A stretch of 64,000 nt of DNA from Hyposmocoma kahamanoa (GCF_003589595.1 NW_020653726.1:17629425-17693424); one strand, 5' to 3'; numbered from the stretch's first letter, positions 21,801 through 30,059 are shown. Numbers and translations are program-made. The notes: generated by a model not told the origin, from the sequence alone.

Positions 21801-24775
21801 AAGAATCACATTGATAATCTTAAAATGTATACAAACTTGATTTTTAACATGTCCAAAAGAAAAAAGGGACTTTTCGACATAGCTGTATGCAATGTTAAAT
21901 ATAACTGAGTGCTAAGTTTAGGTGTTGAGAACCAAAAACCTCTTGAGATCACTGAACTAAGTAATTATTATTGTAGATATATTGTCTATTAGGAACTGTA
22001 CAGTGTAAAAAGACCAAATGATGAATTTACACTTTTAATTTCATTTCTAGTATATCCCTTGTGATTAATAATATCTTACCTGAGTTACTTCCGTTTGTTC
22101 AACCTGTGAGGGTATATCAGTACTACTTGAATCTTCATTTGCATTGTTGACAGTTGAAGGACATATCTCATTGCCACTTTTTAATTGCCCTATCACTCTT
22201 ACCAGTTCTTCTCTATTGCTGTAAATTAAGTGTAATTAGAATGTGAGACACAGAAAAGAGACAAAAAGATAAATACTCCATATGAAGTACCAAATTTTTG
22301 AAATGAGCTTAAAACAACTGGCACAATAGTTTTATTAAGATACTTAATCCTGAGTACAGACTTTGGCAGATCTCGCAGCCACTCATCTTTGCAACCAGCA
22401 GTTTATTTATAGTGATCACAATTATTATAGTGTATAGACAAAGCTTCAATTTATACCTGGCAATAAGATCCCAAGTCTCCTCATCCTGGTCTTCACGATA
22501 AAGCCTAAGATTAGCATCATGGTCAAGCTGAAGCCAGTACACACGGCCTGCACGGTCTCGTCCAATTGGCTCAAGACGAAGCTCAGGGCATGGTATTGCA
22601 TTTACTGCATTCTTGAATTTTCCATGACACGTGAACTGGTATTCTAACAGCACCTGATGTAAATAAATTATTGCAATAATGTCAAAACTTTTGGATTTTA
22701 TTCCTGGTGATAATGCCAAAAGAAAAGTGTCCACATTCCACTTCATAGCACAGTTGTATATTCTAAGAGCCCCCATTTATTTGAAATTGTCAGGGTCCAA
22801 TATAAATAAATGAAGTTACATTATCAAACTTTGATATAAAACATTATCGACTCATCCGTAGAACAAAGATCTATGTGTAAGACTACTTGTTCTCAGGACA
22901 TAGTATGTTTCGGTCGTTCTTCTTCGCTCTGGATGTCAGATTGAGTGTTGTTCGATATTATATTTCCGAAACGAAATAAGATATATAAATTCTCTAAACA
23001 CCTTACAGTAGGCCTTAGTTTGAATAACGAAATTATTCTCTTAACGTACTTATTCTTTTTTCGCTATATAATCACATCGGACTCTGTTCTTCGGATGTGT
23101 CGTTATTATGAATTTAAAAAAATCTCAAACTATACCTTATTTTTTGTGGTTTATTGCATAACAAAGTATGTATTTCAAAACACTAAGAAAAACTATAACG
23201 ATGATTATGAAACAATAAAAGCAGTACAGACTAAAAAAACCGACCTCAAAAGTCATTCATCCATTCCATTCCAAGTTTGCCACCCTTAGCGGAGGAATAT
23301 TTTTTAAAATTTAATTCAAATTTAAATGGGACCACATCTGAAGTACCCTCTTTCCAACAAAAAAGAATCATCAAAATCAGTTCATCAAACACCGTACCAC
23401 ATTTATACATCGGAGTTATCACATAACATACATTAAAAAAACAAACAGTCGAACTGAATACCTCCTTCTTTTTTTGAAGTCAGATATTATGTAAAATAAT
23501 ATTTTACATACATAATAATAATAATAAATAACGCTCACACTCAACATAGCCCCGCACTAGGGAAACCCTGTGTCGCGGGTGCCACGGACACACACATAGA
23601 CAACCACAAATTACACCCAAACTCACGAGAGAAATAATTGTAGGCCATACAACTATTTCTCCCGGCCCGGGAATCGAACCTGGGACCTATGCGTGGCAGT
23701 CCGGCATGGTAACCGTTCGGCCACCGAGGCAGTTAATACATATTATGTAAAATTTTGCCAGTTGATAAAAAAGTAAAATTTGCAGTAGCCGTTGAAAATT
23801 ATTGTAAGAGTGAGGATAAATTATTAGTGTATAAGAAGTACAACACAACAGAAAAAGGAAATTAAAGACATGTAAAGTTAACAATAATTATGGAAAAAGA
23901 CCTGATAAGTATGTAATACCAAAAATATACAATAAAATAGACTGGCTCAGGGAAAGTAAGAAAGTAAGCAAAAAACTTTTCAAAAAAAATTAAAGATATA
24001 TTGCTAAATGATGAAATGTTACAGTGTACATTTATAATGATCAGAAATAGTATTATTTAGCAAAGACCGTTTAAGTTTAGAATATTAGCTAGTATTTAAT
24101 GTAACTTAATTATAGAAGAATTAACATAATATACATTATATGTAATTGAAAAGAGTGTTGCATTGCCAATAACCTGACGCCTAAATTGACAAGGTCTTTA
24201 GAATAAGTATAAATTATATGAATGTGGAGAAATAAAATTAATAAAATTTTATACTCTTTACCCTACATATAGCATCTCATTTCATGAAACTATGTGCTTG
24301 AATACACATTTTTACTAAGAACATCACAAGAAAGTAACATATCTGTTAACAGCAAACTTAACATTACCTTTAACACCTTTAGTTTGATTTGTGTGTTAGC
24401 TTTCTTGTACGAAAACCTCTCTATTTCCCAGGCTTCCTGGTGGTGACCCTGCTGATGGCAGAATTTGATCAAACATCTTTCCCATCGATTGCTCTGCACA
24501 GACTTCAGCGCCCGTCGTAGCAGCCGTAAGTGCAGCTCCTTCAGCGGATCCAACACTAAAACACACAAGCAATATAGCATAAGCCTGTTTGTTTATACTT
24601 TTACACGATATTACGTGCACAGAAGCATACCTTCCTGTGTATTCTCTATCAGCTCCTGCAATTTCGCTATCGTAGGCACCTCTAAAGCATACAGTTTACC
24701 AAATACTTTTAAAAACGAGTAAATAACAGCGAAATTAGGATCATTCGTACAACAAATTTCACCGTCCGACGCCAT
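185..24775 (-). CDS. Rsf1: Rsf1-like chromatin remodelling subunit, 20 exons visible, 3' end outside window
   Basis: Exons, in transcript order: 24775-24631, 24555-24368, 22653-22457, 22218-22080, 21796-20124, 19810-19737, 17708-17616, 16892-16672, 15983-15803, 14900-14760, 14663-14506, 13640-13496, 11635-11496, 10396-10277, 8954-8836, 8232-8111, 7707-7602, 6751-6532, 6057-5808, 269-185. All junctions are GT-AG and phase-compatible, giving 1505 codons plus two bases with no stop. An in-frame TAA lies 12 nt upstream of the ATG. The N-terminus (starts MASDGEICC) is a WHIM-type helical region, followed by a long acidic/Lys-rich segment, one C4HC3 PHD finger, the Rsf1-typical YR.QEYD..I..AI block, GRGKDISTI, and acidic/basic tail blocks. 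This order matches Rsf1, the histone-binding partner of the ISWI ATPase in the RSF nucleosome-spacing complex, so a nuclear chromatin role is expected. The alternative, another PHD/WHIM protein such as BAZ or CECR2, is unlikely because of the GRGKDISTI block. The C-terminus lies beyond base 1. Confidence 0.93.
471..680 (+). mobile_element. tRNA-derived SINE, family A, copy 1
   Basis: The start carries pol III promoter-like boxes: A box TGGCCGAACGG at about 481-491 and a B box close to GGTTCGATTCC at about 533-543. A body follows that recurs at 18778-19010, 23513-23733 and 58726-58941, ending GAGTGTGTGCGTTATTTATTA. This copy is diverged in the B box. It sits in the big Rsf1 intron, directly upstream of a LINE-derived segment. 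Confidence 0.82.
681..1060 (+). mobile_element. Short chimeric/internally deleted LINE ending in poly(A)
   Basis: Bases 897-1030 are nearly identical to the last codons and 3' UTR of the long LINE at 4419-4545, and end in 29 A residues (1031-1059). Bases 681-896 are unlike the 5' part of that neighbour and carry a GC-rich leader with the phrase GTGGGGGTCGTAAGAGGCGA. The segment thus joins a leader directly to a LINE 3' end. It is either an internally deleted LINE or a non-autonomous LINE-dependent element. Confidence 0.7.
1061..4556 (+). mobile_element. Nearly complete non-LTR retrotransposon (CR1/Jockey-type group)
   Basis: Element with a 5' leader (about 1061-1521), one long endonuclease/reverse transcriptase reading frame (1522-4439) and a short 3' UTR (4440-4545) ending in an A-rich tail. 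The exact 5' end is uncertain because it abuts the poly(A) of the preceding chimeric LINE. It lies in the Rsf1 intron in the opposite orientation to the gene. Clade is judged by eye from the single APE-type endonuclease, RT motifs and short tail; Daphne-like is my guess. Confidence 0.85.
1522..4439 (+). pseudogene. LINE ORF2: APE endonuclease + reverse transcriptase, frameshifted
   Basis: From the ATG at 1522 the product shows an APE-type endonuclease (LTETQI, VLGDFNAHHESW, GSSDHC), then reverse transcriptase motifs: PIPKKGDRSDPTNYRPIAVT, QYGFRPNRST, LDIAKAFDRVWH, GVPQGSVLSPTLFLLHINDL and the catalytic CYADD at about 3596-3609. The frame carrying these runs to a stop at 4071, but the family-like C-terminus (LLYKAQVRSSMEYCSHLWDG to the stop at 4437-4439) is in another frame. 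A one-base shift near 3970-3985 is therefore inferred. Catalytic residues look intact, so the copy is young or recently broken. Confidence 0.85.
4660..5140 (+). mobile_element. LINE reverse-transcriptase tail fragment
   Basis: Bases around 4696-4740 read LTLNTDKTKYMTFS, the typical L.LN..KT..M motif just after the RT catalytic centre in many insect LINEs. The frame then decays. The segment ends near 5105-5135 with an AATAAAGACAATTT phrase followed by a (TATC)n-like tract, as at LINE 3' ends. It is unrelated to the LINE at 1061-4556. Confidence 0.55.
5141..5807. other. Rsf1 intron remainder, no gene seen
   Basis: Unique-looking AT-rich intron sequence between the LINE remnants and exon 19. 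Short open frames here have no recognisable motif. Confidence 0.6.
5808..6751 (-). other. Rsf1: Rsf1 C-terminal exons 18-19
   Basis: Exon 6751-6532 encodes a Lys/Arg-rich segment ending RTRQKKINYTEIPNTESED, resembling the QKRQINYKEDSESDG stretch of vertebrate Rsf1. Exon 6057-5808 encodes EMHKSSGKHMPDSSDEFHVD, an acidic Ser/Asp run and a charged, probably helical segment (EEQSEERRKALNDLIKK). The intron between them holds one copy of the ~300-bp interspersed repeat. Confidence 0.82.
6158..6455 (-). mobile_element. Interspersed repeat family B, copy 1
   Basis: About 300 bp, recognised by ordered phrases shared with nine other loci (read in the element's sense): AGAGCTCCTTGTGAAAGAGT, GGTGCTGGTGAAATTACAGG, TTGTCAACTTATGTCTCAGG, GGCGTGTCGCTTACCACCAG and a tail of the form GATATTAT followed by A-rich sequence. 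Variable truncation and the A-rich end suggest a retroposed element; no coding capacity is visible. Confidence 0.8.
6783..7085 (-). mobile_element. Interspersed repeat family B, copy 2
   Basis: Same ordered phrases as the copy at 6158-6455, in the same orientation, in the next Rsf1 intron only 30 bp from exon 18. The two neighbouring copies differ at many positions, so they are separate old insertions. Confidence 0.8.
7215..7345 (+). mobile_element. tRNA-like SINE remnant
   Basis: A-box-like GTGGTAGCCTTTTGGGAGAA and a B box GGTTCGAATCC are spaced as in tRNA-derived SINEs, followed by ATGTACCTATGACTTAAATT. A related decayed copy occurs at 56560-56700. Confidence 0.5.
8380..8560. repeat. Repeat G, copy 1
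   Basis: Shares a long diverged match with 59398-59580: GGGCGCTTGTTGGCGTCGGA, CGCCTGTTCTTATTTTA, GAGACGTGAG, and a later CACGTTGA phrase. Class unknown. Confidence 0.6.
9545..9790 (+). mobile_element. tRNA-derived SINE, family 2
   Basis: Pol III-like head with B box GGTTCGATTCC at about 9603-9613, then a body (TTCTAAATTGGTTCTGGTCT, GGGTGTTCT, GGCAGTACTC) that also occurs, without an intact head, at 39220-39420. Confidence 0.65.
10277..11635 (-). other. Rsf1: Rsf1 post-PHD conserved block (exons 13-14)
   Basis: Exon 11635-11496 encodes a Ser/Glu-rich start, then RRQLPVSYRAQEYDRLISSAIK, which matches the Rsf1-family block of the type SYRFDEFDEAI..AI. Exon 10396-10277 continues with GNQGRGKDISTIIEAAEEEK, carrying the diagnostic GRGKDISTI core. 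The first exon is strikingly GC-rich compared with the flanking introns and with the second exon. Confidence 0.85.
11000..11285 (+). repeat. Interspersed repeat H (AAAAAAGGAGGAGGTTC type)
   Basis: Contains ACCGATTTCAAAAAAGGAGG and CTTTTTTTGTTGGAAAGAGG phrases, recurring inverted at 23220-23490. This kind of repeat is very common in Lepidoptera. Its open frames on both strands have no domain. Confidence 0.65.
11765..11955 (+). mobile_element. Interspersed repeat family B, copy 3 (internally deleted)
   Basis: Carries CCTTGTGAAAGAGTTC and then jumps to ATTGCAGGCACATAGGACTT and TCAGGGTGACAGGCGCAGTG, so the central part is missing. It ends with GATATTACAAAAAAAAA. Confidence 0.75.
12263..12562. 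repeat. Foldback element with ~70-bp arms in Rsf1 intron
   Basis: Left arm 12263-12335 (CGACCCCTCCTACGTAAAGT...) is nearly the reverse complement of 12488-12562 (...ACTTTACGTAGGAGGGG). The 150-bp spacer shows nothing. Non-coding MITE or foldback. Confidence 0.8.
12826..13340. repeat. MITE with ~40-bp terminal inverted repeats in Rsf1 intron
   Basis: Bases from about 12826 to 12868 (core TATAACCAGAAATAGAGACG) are inverted at about 13299-13340 (core CGTCTCTATTTCTGGTTATA). The interior is non-coding AT-rich sequence. Confidence 0.8.
13690..14100. mobile_element. ACGAC-rich foldback MITE, family C, copy 1
   Basis: Ends are inverted: GGGTGCGTTCCCATTATGTC near 13692 and CATAATGGAAACGCGCCC near 14080-14097, flanked by TA on both sides. 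The interior is studded with GTCGT/ACGAC words. It lies in an Rsf1 intron (13641-14505). Confidence 0.82.
14506..14663 (-). other. Rsf1: Rsf1 PHD finger exon
   Basis: This exon encodes a complete C4HC3 zinc-binding pattern: VCEHCGSGEQPEWILLCDKC, then DAGYHASCLKP, and FCPPCNH at the end, with the usual aromatic residue (W of GDWFCPPC) two positions before the last Cys pair. PHD fingers read histone H3 tails. In human RSF1 the PHD finger sits in the same place relative to the GRGKDISTI block. Phase 1 at its start, phase 0 at its end (GTAAAT donor). Confidence 0.93.
15640..15745 (+). mobile_element. SINE family A, 3' fragment
   Basis: Matches the 3' part of the family A SINE (ACACATGGTTTCCCTAGTGC, GAGTGTGTGCGTTATTTATT) without the tRNA-like head. 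It lies about 60 bp downstream (transcript sense) of Rsf1 exon 9. Confidence 0.65.
16001..16153. repeat. Short GC-cored MITE next to an Rsf1 splice acceptor
   Basis: Imperfect inverted ends (AAGCGTGAAATACACAGAGA at 16003 and the reverse complement of AAAGCCTGACACACAGAGCG at the right) surround a GC-rich centre with repeats of GGTCGGGTGCGG (about 16034-16072). The left end is about 20 bp from the exon 9 acceptor at 15984. Confidence 0.6.
16190..16440 (+). mobile_element. Interspersed repeat family B, copy 4
   Basis: Ordered family B phrases are present (CTCCTTATGAAAGAGTTCGT, GGAAGTACTGCCACCTT, CATGTCTCAGGGTGACGAGC, AGGCGTGTAGCTTACCA). It ends in a T-rich/A-rich tail and is followed by a separate SINE-like segment. 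Confidence 0.78.
16470..16560 (-). mobile_element. tRNA-like SINE head
   Basis: On the minus strand, CTCAGTGGCTCAACGG (A-box-like) and GGTTCGATTCCC (B box) are spaced as in a tRNA-derived SINE. No cloverleaf with paired acceptor stem was found, so a working tRNA is not claimed. Confidence 0.5.
17183..17455. mobile_element. ACGAC-rich foldback MITE, family C, copy 2
   Basis: Starts ACGCGTTGCCATTATGTCGT and ends AATGGGAACACGGCCTAAG. It shares GATAAATTGTCGTCACGATC and ACAGATAGTCGTGATATGGG with the other copies. In Rsf1 intron 16893-17615; shorter than copy 1. Confidence 0.78.
18319..18343. repeat. (AAT)n microsatellite
   Basis: Eight or so AAT units (ATAATAATAATAATAATAAT) in an Rsf1 intron. 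A second tract of the same type forms the 3' tail of the SINE at 18778. Confidence 0.85.
18778..19010 (-). mobile_element. tRNA-derived SINE, family A, copy 2 (best preserved head)
   Basis: On the minus strand the head reads CTGCCTCCGTGGCCGAACGG with B box GGTTCGATTCC, then a ~150-bp body (TGAGTTTGGGTGTAATTTGT, CCATGGCACCCGCGACACAG) and a GAGCGTT(ATT)n tail. It lies in the Rsf1 intron between exons 7 and 6. Confidence 0.85.
19160..19582. mobile_element. ACGAC-rich foldback MITE, family C, copy 3
   Basis: Left end GGGCGCGTTCTCATTATGTC, right end GATAATGACAACGTGCCC. The interior shares CACGACAGATAGTCGTGATA and CGATAAATTGTCGTCAC with copies 2, 4 and 5. It is in the same Rsf1 intron as SINE copy 2. 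Confidence 0.82.
20124..21796 (-). other. Rsf1: Rsf1 large disordered acidic/Lys-Ser-rich exon (exon 5)
   Basis: A single 1673-nt exon encodes 557 residues very rich in Glu, Asp, Ser and Lys, with runs such as KVEAEEEDEFLSPESESEHD and later Lys/Arg-rich patches that could act as nuclear localisation signals. Low complexity suggests intrinsic disorder. A short motif (EPVM..., GEG.G) occurs twice near residues encoded at about 21251-21286 and 21170-21216. The antisense strand of this exon is also open for nearly 200 codons, which is a composition effect rather than a gene. Confidence 0.88.
22847..23102. mobile_element. Palindromic-ended MITE, family D, copy 1
   Basis: Inverted ends CGACTCATCCGTAGAACAAA and ...CTGTTCTTCGGATGTGTCG enclose about 255 bp that recur with high similarity at 58367-58622. 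No coding capacity. In the Rsf1 intron between exons 3 and 2. Confidence 0.82.
23220..23490 (-). repeat. Interspersed repeat H, second copy
   Basis: Inverted relative of 11000-11285: TTTGCCACCCTTAGCGGAGG, CCCTCTTTCCAACAAAAAAG and CCTTCTTTTTTTGAAGTC phrases appear in the expected order. Confidence 0.6.
23513..23733 (-). mobile_element. tRNA-derived SINE, family A, copy 3
   Basis: Nearly the same as copy 2, with A box TGGCCGAACGG and B box GGTTCGATTCC on the minus strand, and a GAGCGTTATTTATTATT tail at the low-coordinate end. Confidence 0.85.
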
Positions 24776-25226
24776 CGTCGAAACTTACTAAGCTTTTTTA
24801 CTATACATTATTACGGCGCCGACATTATCGGCATAGGATTTTTACACTTAGAACTATTGGAAAATTGTAAAACATGTACATGATTCACGAAAATATCTTC
24901 ATTATACAAGCATTGAAAAGTTATTTCCTTATTTTCTACAATAAAATAAAACTCGACAAATGACAGCCATCGCCACCATAGACAATGTTTGCTTTTTTAA
25001 TTACTGTGCGTGCGACTATTGTCGAAGCCTAGGAATCATTCATCTTGTAAAAATAATGAAGAAAATAAGCGCACTTTATTGTACACTCACAAAATAAGCA
25101 TCTTTTATTTTACTGAAATTAATTATTAAACTCAATTATTTTTGGAAATTATGATAGTTATAGTATTTTCTCTAGTTCTCTTGTGTCGTCCAAAAGAAAA
25201 TATTCATACTGTATGGGTCGTATTCG

Positions 25227-25385
25227 TACTCTGCTCAATGCTCAAGTCAGGACTTGAGTATGATTTCAAGCACTGGAAATCATACTCAAGTCCTTGCCAT
25301 TAGGGTCGTATTTCCAGAGCTTGAAATCATACTCAAGTCTGCTCAAATCCTGACTTGAGCATTGAGGGTCGTATTCCAAAACTCT
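25227..25385. mobile_element. GGGTCGTATT-ended palindromic element, family F, locus 1
   Basis: Two or more overlapping copies of a ~90-bp palindromic unit with ends GGGTCGTATT and AATACGACCC and internal words CTCAAGTCAGGACTTGAG and GATTTCAAGCACTGGAAAT. One copy appears inserted in another. Confidence 0.75.
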
Positions 25386-25734
25386 ACTCAACATTACTTG
25401 TCATCAGACGTTATATATGTACATATATGATGCATTTCGACGTCGAAAACATAAACATGCTATTGTCTTTTAACTATTACGTACCGTCTTAAGCCAAAAG
25501 AGATAGCATTACGTTGGTCTGTGTCAAACACGGGAATCGAAAATACGTAACGTCATCTTAAATGCCAACCGTGTCCATTTCGCAGTACATGAGGTACATG
25601 ATACCGTTCTCAAAGGGAAGTAAATTAAATGTCAAAACAAATGTTTTTCCAAATGTACTATTGAATTATTCGCATGTATCATAATTAAATTGGACAAAAA
25701 TATTGACAGTGAGAATAATTAGGTATTAATAAAA

Positions 25735-25806
25735 ATGCGACGCTGCAGCATTAAAGGATGTGGCTTTAGAAAAAGTGCAAATCAATCGAATGTTACATTG
25801 CACAGG
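25735..25806 (+). pseudogene. Possible THAP-like zinc-finger start (one exon or remnant)
   Basis: ATG at 25735 opens MRRCSIKGCGFRKSANQSNV then TLHRH. The C-x4-C pair near the start followed about 15 residues later by a hydrophobic-HR motif is how THAP domains begin. No second half of the domain (C..H, AVPTIF) could be joined. It may be an exon of an unresolved gene, a transposon remnant, or chance. Confidence 0.3.
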
Positions 25807-26034
25807 CATGTGTTATTTTTTTGTCTATAAATCACACAATAGCCCAAATATTTCATGTAATCAGACTTATTTAAGTAGTTTATTTATAAATCTTGCCAAA
25901 TTTTAAAATAATTTGGTTTTTGTAAATCTATATGTACACATATTTAAGGAGTACGGTCCAGAGCAATTCGCTGGTAGATGGACGCATAGCAAAAACTGTA
26001 AGTACTAGAACATGATAACTTGAGGGTATGTTAA

Positions 26035-26325
26035 TTTTATTTAGTGAAGGAGTACTAAGAACGGATTTTTCAAAATTCATCCCCTAAGAGGGCGAAAACG
26101 GATAAAAATGTTTGCATGAAAAATAATATTCCTTGAAATTACAAAGACAAAACTATGCATAAATATTTTACAATAAAATGGCATGATAGTTTTTCAAAAA
26201 TGCGGCGAAATGGGGTAATAAAGTTTGTATGGTAACTTTTTAACGCGTGGTGCGATTTGCTTCATACTTGAATATTTTTCATTTGTATAAAAATTGTACG
26301 CGGACGAAGTCGTGGGGAAAAGCTA
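26035..26325 (+). repeat. Interspersed repeat ending ACGCGGACGAAGTCG
   Basis: Contains CATCCCCTAAGAGGGCGAAA and GGTGCGATTTGCTTCATACT and ends GTACGCGGACGAAGTCGTGG. A related decayed copy in opposite orientation is at 38195-38400. Common type of lepidopteran LINE-derived repeat by general knowledge. Confidence 0.55.
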
Positions 26326-26387
26326 GTACATGATAATTGTTGATATCCGATAATTGATTTTTATAACTACTTCCATTATTTCTGTGT

Positions 26388-27020
26388 TAAAATTGCTTGA
26401 TAGATTCGTTTGCTTAAGAAAGCCCGGGAATTAAGGGGAATACTAGAATCCGCAGAAACCTGAATAGACTTGTATTTGACAGTTAGTTAAAAGACGTTAG
26501 ACGTTAGACGTTAGTAAATATGTACTAAAATGTAGGTTAAAGGCGTACCTCTTAAAGTAACTTTTATATTTTATTTAGTAAGTACAATTAATACTATGTT
26601 ATGTTATATACCAGTAAAGTAGGTATAGGTAGGGCAATGTTCAGTGTGTGCGTTAAAAAAAAAGTAAGAGTGCGCATGTCGCCAACAAACTGCACAACAG
26701 TTTGGTGACTATTACTAAATAAGTTACCAGTTAAAATTGCTTGATAGATTGATTTGCTTAAGAAAGCCAGTAACGTGAATACTAGAATCCGCAGAAACCT
26801 GAATAGACTTGTACTTGACAGTTAGTTAAAAGACGTTATGTAAATATGTACTAAAATGTAGGTTAAAGGTGTACCTCTTAAAGTAATTTTTATATTTTAT
26901 TTAGTAAGTACAATTAATAACTATGTAATGTTAAAGTAGGTATAATTAAGTAAGAATGCGCATGTCGCCAACAAACTGCACAGCAGTTTGGTGACTTTTA
27001 CTAAATAAGTTACCAGTTGT
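26388..27020. repeat. Tandem direct duplication, two ~290-340 bp units
   Basis: Unit 1 (26388-26732) and unit 2 (26733-27020) share TAAAATTGCTTGATAGATT, ACTAGAATCCGCAGAAACCT, GCGCATGTCGCCAACAAACT and CTAAATAAGTTACCAGTT in order. Unit 1 carries an extra GTGTGCGTTAAAAAAAAAGT segment and a small (GACGTTA)3 array. No coding capacity. Confidence 0.88.
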
Positions 27021-27418
27021 AATCTTGAAAATATATTTTTTTTAAAGTTTAAAAATGTGTGTTGACATTTATAATAATATACCACTTGAGATTACATTAT
27101 TAGACTTGTGTTTATTTAGGCATACTTTGGTTACAGTAAACTAAAGAAACAAAAAAAAACAGTTTCAACATTCAAGCCATATATTTGCATGTCGATAATG
27201 ACTTATCGATAAATTATGGTACAACACTAAAGAAATCCGCCATTTGTAACTTTCAAATTTTGGTTATATGCACGTTGATTCTGTAGTTAGGGCAGCTCCT
27301 TTCTTTTATTTTTTTTTCCATCCTCTAAGGTTTCCAGTGTTTTGCTGTACACATAATTAAGCATAGACGACAATAGGTACCTACGCAGGTGGGCTGGACG
27401 TACAAAAATCAACACTGT

Positions 27419-27712
27419 CATTCATTGACTTACAAATAAATGTACGACGGGTCTAATACAAAAACCACGAAAAAAATGTCCCAAGTCAACCTATTTAAAC
27501 GTAGTGACATGTAAAGGAATATGAAATAGCTAAAACGTTGAATTTAAATTGTAATGTCATCGCAGTACTGTCTAATTTTGCTTGCTTCGCTGTCAGTCGA
27601 ACAAACGAAGACTAAAGCGTGAATGACGCTCTGTATACGATTTTAACGCCCTAAAAGTTTGGACACTTTTTAGCGCGGACCCGACGACCATATAATTGTA
27701 AGTCAATGCTAT
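27419..27712 (+). mobile_element. MITE family E, copy 1
   Basis: Exact 13-bp inverted ends CATTGACTTACAA and TTGTAAGTCAATG enclose about 290 bp non-coding sequence (GTCCCAAGTCAACCTATTTA, TTTAGCGCGGACCCGACG). The same element recurs inverted at 44382-44672 and, with an internal deletion, at 59028-59257. Confidence 0.88.
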
Positions 27713-28019
27713 CATTAGAAATATTTGTCAACATAGACAATCATTTGTGAAATAATGGTTGCATAATTTCGGGAGGACGTTAGGATCCCATGTTATGTTG
27801 GAAATCTGCCTGCATCACTCAATCCTTTGTACCGTACAGTTAATTAATTTTCATTTACTTATCCGGTTGAAACAAACGGTGTGATTTACGCATGTCGGAA
27901 TAAGTGCAAAGAACTCTTTGAAGACATGTAAAGTATGTAGCCAAAGCTATCGGTAGACAAGCCTTAAATTAAACGTGTCGTATAAAGGGCGCGTTTATAC
28001 GACATGAATTTCATCGTGC

Positions 28020-28250
28020 TCACCCCGCGCGGTCGAAGAGCGGAGTCCGCGGCGGCCGTCGCGCGATAGAACAGCGGACTCCGTTCGGCGACCGCGTAGA
28101 CAAAAGACAAGCTAGTGCCTTCCAGCTAAAAGCCAAATAAATAGAGCGTATTTTTCCATAACAGTTCGGTCTCTGAACACGTGCACGCGGTCGCTGGGCG
28201 GCGGCGGCCGCCGCAGATTTCGCTGTTCGACCGCGCGAAACTTTCTCTTT
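28020..28250. repeat. GC-rich inverted-repeat block
   Basis: CGCGCGGTCGAAGAGCGG at about 28025 is inverted near 28222-28240 (CGCTGTTCGACCGCGCG). The block is far richer in GC than its surroundings. The GGCGGCGGCGGCCGCCGC run is at about 28197-28214. Confidence 0.55.
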
Positions 28251-28469
28251 GTTTGTATGGGCGCTAATATTCACCAAAATGCACTTCTATTTCATGATTA
28301 TATAGTAATTTCATGGCATAATTTCTCAGACAACACTGAAGCGTAAATTCTGCGAGGCTTTCGTCACAACTTCTTTTAGTGACTCAAGTTACAAGGAAAT
28401 ATGTCGAGTTTAAAGTTTTTACACTTTGCAGTAGCATAGTGTAAAAACCTAAAACTCGACATATTTCCT

Positions 28470-28890
28470 TTAGGGTCGTATTCCAGAACTCTACTCAATG
28501 CTCAAGTCAGGATTTGAGCAGACTTGAGTATGATTTCAAGCACTGGAAATACGACCCTAATAGAAGGGACTAGATTATGATTTCGAGTGCTTTAAACCAT
28601 GCTCAAATCCTAACTTGAGCGTTGAGTTGAATTCTAGAATACGACCCCGACCCAGGGTCGTATTCTATGTTGTATTATGATTTAAAGCACTCGAAATCAT
28701 ACTTAAGTCCCTGCCATTAGGGTCGTATTTCCAGTGCAATCCTGACCCGAGTAGAATTGAGTATGATTTCAAGCACTGGAAATACGACCCTAATGGCAAG
28801 GACTTGAGTATGATTTTCAGTGCTCACTGCAATATTTAAGTCCTGACTTGAGCATTGAGTAGAGTTCTGGAATACGACCCTAAAAGACTG
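28470..28890. mobile_element. Family F palindromic element cluster, locus 2
   Basis: At least four partial or whole units, each bounded by GGGTCGTATTCC / GGAATACGACCC and containing CTCAAGTCAGGATTTGAG-like and GATTTCAAGCACTGGAAATA words in both orientations. Units lie end to end or inside one another. Confidence 0.8.
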
Positions 28891-29604
28891 TCTGGTAAAC
28901 CCAAAGGCCGGCTTACCCAACTCAGCTAGCTTACCCAACGCATTAATAGCCATACAAAGGGGGAACGCTGCCAGTGTCGTGGGTACCTTGCCGCGGGAAC
29001 ACAATTTTATTAATATAATTTAATCCTACTTTTATTTTCTAGTATTTATGTGTTTGTTGTGCCTTACCTGTATATTTCAACTTATTGTCTAATAAAAACC
29101 TTAGTCTAAGATTGGTTTTATTTGTGTTTTAATCCCCAAAACCAACATTTGTTATTTTCTGGGATTGAGAACCAGACAATTTTTATATGACATAAATAAT
29201 AGCCTAGTTTATTCAAATTGTATAGGTAATCTCAATTAACGTCAGCATTGGTGATCCGCAAGGTCACCGCCATCACAGTAGTGACTGTTGTTTGAATAGC
29301 ATTTTTTTCGAACAATATAGGTACATTCAACAGTAAAATCGCACACTGGTGCTTGGCATCATTTATTCCGTTTGCACACTCTTATATTACACGATTTTAT
29401 AGAGGTGACAGAGTGATAATTATGTCCAATATTTACTTTCACGTCGACTCTTACTCACAACTTTCAAGTTTTACTTCATTGTATGTTCATACCAAAGTCC
29501 GTTGAGTATATCTTTTTGAAAAATAAATGCTTTTGAAACAACGGAAGCATTACTGCCCCTTATGGGAATAACCCGTATTACAATATGAGCTCGTAGATCC
29601 TATA

Positions 29605-29670
29605 CTAAATCATACTCAAGTCCTGACTTGAGCATTGAGTAGGTATAGTTATGGTACACGACCCTTAGTA
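29605..29670. repeat. Family F fragment, locus 3
   Basis: Half-unit: AAATCATACTCAAGTCCTGA CTTGAGCATTGAG then CGACCC; the other half is missing. Confidence 0.6.
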
Positions 29671-30059
29671 AGGTAAATTATCAGACAAAAATGTGTTGAC
29701 AGTTGTTTGTGGGGACAGTCGTTCGTGATCTACTTTTATAGGCATTCACTGTCGGCATTGTTGCATGCGTTGTTTTGAAATGTATGAACTCACAGCAACG
29801 CAAAGCACTAAGTGAAAGTCAGGTGAACGCATAATAATCATTTGCATTGCCGGAAGTGAATGCGTTAAGGAATCTATTCCATGCAATAAATTAATAGACC
29901 GCAATAAGCAGCACTGCAATTTGATACAAACGAAAAATTATCATCTGTTATTAAAATTATTATTATAATGCTCTCAAACTATATTTGATCAAATATCATT
30001 GATATAATATGTAATGATTGTTAAACTTCTTAATAACTCACGTTCACAATATACCAGCA

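Larger units (their letters stand above)
22457..24775 (-). other. Rsf1: Rsf1 N-terminal WHIM/DDT-like region (exons 1-3)
   Basis: Exons 1-3 encode about 176 residues: a short helical start (NFAVIYSFLKVFGKLYALEV), LDPLKELHLRLLRRALKSVQ, a WERCLIKFC block, and then the conserved LRLEPIGRDRAGRVYWLQLD stretch. That last stretch is the WHIM2-type signature (GRDR.GR.YW) found in Rsf1, BAZ and related ISWI partners. In this family the region contacts the ISWI ATPase; that role is from family knowledge, not shown here. Intron 2 (22654-24367) carries a SINE, a palindromic MITE and a diverged interspersed repeat. Confidence 0.85.
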
